Positions 61,397 through 64,000 of a stretch of DNA of 64,000 bases are shown here, in pieces. A program made the position numbers and the translations under genes. The DNA is taken from the NCBI RefSeq assembly GCF_002305895.1, contig NZ_CP022203.1, positions 784,501 to 848,500 of the forward strand, given 5' to 3'. Numbering within the stretch: position 1 is the stretch's first letter; every line of letters starts with the position of its first letter. This DNA comes from Corallococcus macrosporus DSM 14697 (GTDB lineage: Bacteria; Myxococcota; Myxococcia; Myxococcales; Myxococcaceae). The notes beneath the pieces were generated by a model. That model saw nothing but the letters and a program-made list of their open reading frames with translations, did not search any database and had not been told where the DNA came from.

Positions 61397-62872
61397 ATGT
61401 CCTCTTCCGAGCAACCCGCACGGCAGGACTCGCGCGTCTCCACGGGCGTGCCTGGGCTTGATGCCGTGCTGGGCGGCGGCCTCGTGTCGTCGGGTGTCTA
61501 CATCGTCGTCGGTGAGCCGGGGGCGGGGAAGACCCTCTTCGCCAACCAGCTCTGCTACCACCAGGGGCGCGCGGGAGCGCGGTGCCTGTACGTCACGCTG
61601 CTGGCGGAGTCCCACGCCCGCATGCTGGCCAACATGCGGGACATGGCCTTCTTCGACTCGGCGCTGCTGCCCGAGGGCGTCTACTACGTCAGCGGCTTCC
61701 GCACGCTGGAGGAGCAGGGGCTGCCGGGGCTGCTGGAGCTGTTGCGGCGCGAGGTGCGCAACCACAAGGCCAGCATCCTGGTGCTGGACGGGCTGGTGCA
61801 GGCGCAGGAGGCGGCCGGCAGCAGCCGTGACTTCAAGAAGTTCATCCACGAGCTCCAGGTCGCCGCGGGGCTGACGCGCTTCACGGCGCTGCTGCTCACC
61901 AGCGCCAACGGGCCCGCCGTCCATCCGGAATACACGATGGTGGATGGCATCCTGGAGCTGCGCGAGCGCACCCAGGGCGTGCGCGCCTGGCGCGAGCTGC
62001 AGGTGCGCAAGTTCCGGGGCAGCGCCACGCTGCACGGCGTCCACGCCTTCCGCATCACCAGTGAGGGCCTGGAGGTCTTCCCGCGGCTGGAGTCGCGCGT
62101 CCAGCGCGCGCCGCCACCGGACCCCGGCGCGCACCGCATCCACTTCGGCGTGCCATCGTTGGACGCGCTCTTCCCGGAGGGGTTGGCGGCGGGGTCCACC
62201 TCCCTGGTGCTCGGGCCGCCCGGCGCGGGCAAGACGATGCTGGGCAGCAGCCTGTTGGCGGAGGGCCTGAAGCAGGGGGAGAACTGCCTCTACATGGGCT
62301 TCTACGAGCCGCCCAACCGGCTGCTGGGCAAGGTGGCGTCCGCGGGCATCGACCTGGGCGGGGCCATGGCGGATGGGCGGCTCAACTTCATCTGGCAGCC
62401 GCCTTCGGAGTGCATCCTCGACGTGCTGGCGGACCAGCTCCTGTCGGACGTGCGGCGGCGCAACGTGAAGCGGGTGTTCGTGGATGGGCTCAGCGCGATG
62501 CAGCAGGCCTCGCCGGAGCCCACGCGTATCAACTCGTTCTTCGCCGCGCTCACCCAGGAGCTGCGCTGCACGGGGACCACCACCCTCTTCGGCATGGAGA
62601 CGCCACGGCTCTTCGGTCCGGTGCTGGACGTCCCGATGGAGGTCGGTCCTTCCGCTGTGGCGGAGAACCTCTTTTTCCTGAGACATGTCGAGCTTGAAGG
62701 CCGCCTGCGCAGGCTGCTGAGCATCTTCAAGATGCGTGACACCCACTATGACCCCACCCTGAGGGAGTTCGTCATCACCCCCCAGGGAATCGAGGTGCTG
62801 CCTCCCTTCAGTATCACTGTGGATACCTTGCTCACGGGACTTGCCCGGCACCCGGGCGCTGGCCATTTCTGA
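61397..62872 (+). CDS. KaiC/RAD55-type double ATPase, 491 aa
   Basis: The ATG at 61397 follows GGAG. Two RecA-like domains stand in tandem, as in KaiC: the first with TGVPGLDAVLGGGLVSSGVY and Walker A GEPGAGKT (39-46), the second with FGVPSLDALFPEGLAAGSTS and Walker A GPPGAGKT (273-280). Walker B-type strands are ILVLDGLVQA and RVFVDGLSAM. In KaiC-like proteins such domains act in signalling by ATP hydrolysis or autophosphorylation. The next gene is a receiver domain, suggesting a partner system; no KaiA/KaiB is present. Confidence 0.9.
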   Translation: MSSSEQPARQDSRVSTGVPGLDAVLGGGLVSSGVYIVVGEPGAGKTLFANQLCYHQGRAGARCLYVTLLAESHARMLANMRDMAFFDSALLPEGVYYVSGFRTLEEQGLPGLLELLRREVRNHKASILVLDGLVQAQEAAGSSRDFKKFIHELQVAAGLTRFTALLLTSANGPAVHPEYTMVDGILELRERTQGVRAWRELQVRKFRGSATLHGVHAFRITSEGLEVFPRLESRVQRAPPPDPGAHRIHFGVPSLDALFPEGLAAGSTSLVLGPPGAGKTMLGSSLLAEGLKQGENCLYMGFYEPPNRLLGKVASAGIDLGGAMADGRLNFIWQPPSECILDVLADQLLSDVRRRNVKRVFVDGLSAMQQASPEPTRINSFFAALTQELRCTGTTTLFGMETPRLFGPVLDVPMEVGPSAVAENLFFLRHVELEGRLRRLLSIFKMRDTHYDPTLREFVITPQGIEVLPPFSITVDTLLTGLARHPGAGHF

Positions 62873-62900
62873 ACGAACGTCTAGGAGTAGTACCACCCGT

Positions 62901-63266
62901 ATGGAGACGGTCCTGGTGGTGGATGACGAGCAGGGCATCCTGGAAGCCCTGGCGGACCTCCTTCGAGAGGAGGGTTACCGCGTTCTGACGGCGTCTCACG
63001 GACGTGAGGCGCTGGAGCGGATGGCGGAGCTTCAGCCGGACCTGGTCCTCACGGACTGGATGATGCCCATCCTGGATGGGCCGGCCCTCATCGAGCGCAT
63101 CCGCGCCGAGCCGGCCTACAAGGATGTATCACTCATGGGGATGAGCGCGGTGGACGTGTCCGCGCTGCGACATCTGTATCCCGGAATGCTCTTCCTCCAG
63201 AAGCCCTTCGACATCCACGCGCTGCTGAAGCACGTTCGCAAGGCCCTGGACGGAAAGCGAGGTTGA
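62901..63266 (+). CDS. Single-domain response regulator (CheY-like), 121 aa
   Basis: The start is ATG 62901 (METVLVVDDEQGILEALADL), 28 bp after the KaiC-like gene. Asp8/Asp9 bind Mg, Asp52 in LTDWMMP is the phosphorylation site, Ser82 and Lys101 (LQKPF) complete the active site. No output domain, so it must act by binding a partner, likely the ATPase before it or a kinase elsewhere. Same operon by spacing. Confidence 0.93.
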   Translation: METVLVVDDEQGILEALADLLREEGYRVLTASHGREALERMAELQPDLVLTDWMMPILDGPALIERIRAEPAYKDVSLMGMSAVDVSALRHLYPGMLFLQKPFDIHALLKHVRKALDGKRG

Positions 63267-63272
63267 GGCGCC

Positions 63273-64000
63273 ATGTTCTACCTGCTCAAGCTGGGCCCCG
63301 TGCCAATCAGCCAGGGCACCACGCAGGTGCAGGTGTATCTGCGTATCTCCGATACGGGGGAGCCGGCCCCACCCGTCTTCGAGTCGGATGACGGGGCGGG
63401 GGTGCGGGCGTTGTTGCAGGGGGTGGATGCGGCGGAGGTCCGGTGTGAGCCGGCCCTGGCCGCCGCGGGCGCGGAGCTGGGGCTCGCCGTGGCCGCGCCT
63501 TCGCCGCAGGCCTTGTCATCCTGCGCGGCCATCGCGACCTTCGTGGCGTGGGGGCAGCGGGGCTTGTCCGGGCTGGGCTCGGACAAGGCGCTGCTCTTCG
63601 TGCAGGCGGCGACGGAGTACTGGGAGGCGCGCCCCTGGACGCACTGGGATGACAGCCAGCCCTTCGAGGTGGCCGTCACCGGGCCGTTGACGCACACCTT
63701 CGAGGGCTGCGTGTTCCACATGGGGGACGGGCGCGCGGGGCTGGCGCTGTACTTCAAGCCGGGCGCGCTCCAGATGCTGATGGAGATGCAGGCGCGCGGC
63801 CAGGGTGACGCCGCCACCAGCCTGCCCGCCATCGCCGTCACGCTGGACACGTCTCCCGCGTATGCCGTGGACGCGCTCACCGCCGCGGGCCGCGCGCCCC
63901 GCCTGCCGTTGCCGCTGAAGACAGGGCCGGACGGCATCAGCGTGCCGGACACGCTGGAGTCCCTGGTGTTGGTGGCCTCGCTGCGCGCGGTGGCGCGGAT
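63273..64000 (+). CDS. Hypothetical protein, N-terminal 242 residues (cut by window end)
   Basis: The ATG at 63273 follows GAGGCGCC, 6 bp after the receiver gene, so it is very likely the third gene of the KaiC-like/receiver operon. It begins MFYLLKLGPVPISQGTTQVQ and is open to the window end. The sequence is Ala/Gly-rich with alternating strands (FEVAVTGPLTHTFEGCVFHM, GRAGLALYFKPGALQMLMEM). No domain is recognised. Its end lies outside the window. Confidence 0.75.
   Translation, partial: MFYLLKLGPVPISQGTTQVQVYLRISDTGEPAPPVFESDDGAGVRALLQGVDAAEVRCEPALAAAGAELGLAVAAPSPQALSSCAAIATFVAWGQRGLSGLGSDKALLFVQAATEYWEARPWTHWDDSQPFEVAVTGPLTHTFEGCVFHMGDGRAGLALYFKPGALQMLMEMQARGQGDAATSLPAIAVTLDTSPAYAVDALTAAGRAPRLPLPLKTGPDGISVPDTLESLVLVASLRAVAR

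Overview
The window is very GC-rich DNA from a myxobacterium, most likely of the Myxococcaceae (Myxococcus/Corallococcus type). This rests on codon use, a protein of the myxobacteria-restricted DUF2378/TIGR02265 family, many lineage-type lipoproteins and repeats of the ELWxSDGTxxGT kind. No rRNA, tRNA or CRISPR array was seen. Both edge genes are cut: a leucine-rich-repeat protein at the left and an unrecognised protein at the right.

Bases 1-12,850 hold housekeeping and cell-envelope genes: a DUF4139 protein, two tandemly duplicated small lipoproteins, a lipoprotein amidohydrolase, a rhomboid protease, RNase Z and a DUF2293 protein. Bases 12,900-17,930 form a TetR-regulated RND efflux operon (regulator, adaptor, pump). 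Bases 17,940-27,865 are mixed single genes: a DUF2378 protein, a STAS-like protein, a DUF99 protein, a cold-shock protein with a clear terminator, a START-domain gene pair behind a tandem palindromic operator, an aldo/keto reductase, a secreted metzincin protease, and a GST divergent from a frameshifted LysR gene. Bases 27,880-31,622 are a complete siderophore ABC importer (binding protein, two permeases, ATPase) behind a near-perfect Fur box.

Bases 31,800-39,661 hold a hydrolase, a cysteine-containing lipoprotein and a beta-helix lipoprotein gene broken near its 3' end by an IS4-type element. That element is itself broken by a second, related IS4 element. Both insertions keep 9-bp target duplications and matching terminal repeats. 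A large ELWxSDGT-repeat lipoprotein follows.

Bases 39,950-43,306 are the most unusual part. A possible 39-residue peptide, a secreted PDZ-like protein and a 90-residue exported-looking peptide with ten consecutive glutamines precede a large cobalamin-binding-type radical SAM enzyme with an unusual CX4CX2C cluster motif and a possible peptide-recognition tail. This could be a peptide- or protein-modifying system. The junctions carry a perfect palindrome and a perfect 10-bp inverted repeat.

Bases 43,364-51,125 carry a MacB/FtsX-type permease, small secreted proteins, an MpaB-like oxygenase, an esterase-type hydrolase and a phosphoesterase. Bases 51,299-54,820 are a lower-GC island with an ABC-type ATPase gene and an overlapping HNH-nuclease gene. 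This architecture matches Septu (PtuA/PtuB) anti-phage defence. The ATPase gene is split by a third IS4-type element with a 10-bp target duplication, so the system is probably off in this genome.

The right end holds a beta-propeller-like lipoprotein, a short-chain fatty acid transporter, a FUSC membrane protein, a DUF3703 protein, and a likely signalling operon of a double-domain KaiC/RAD55-type ATPase, a stand-alone receiver domain and a truncated protein.
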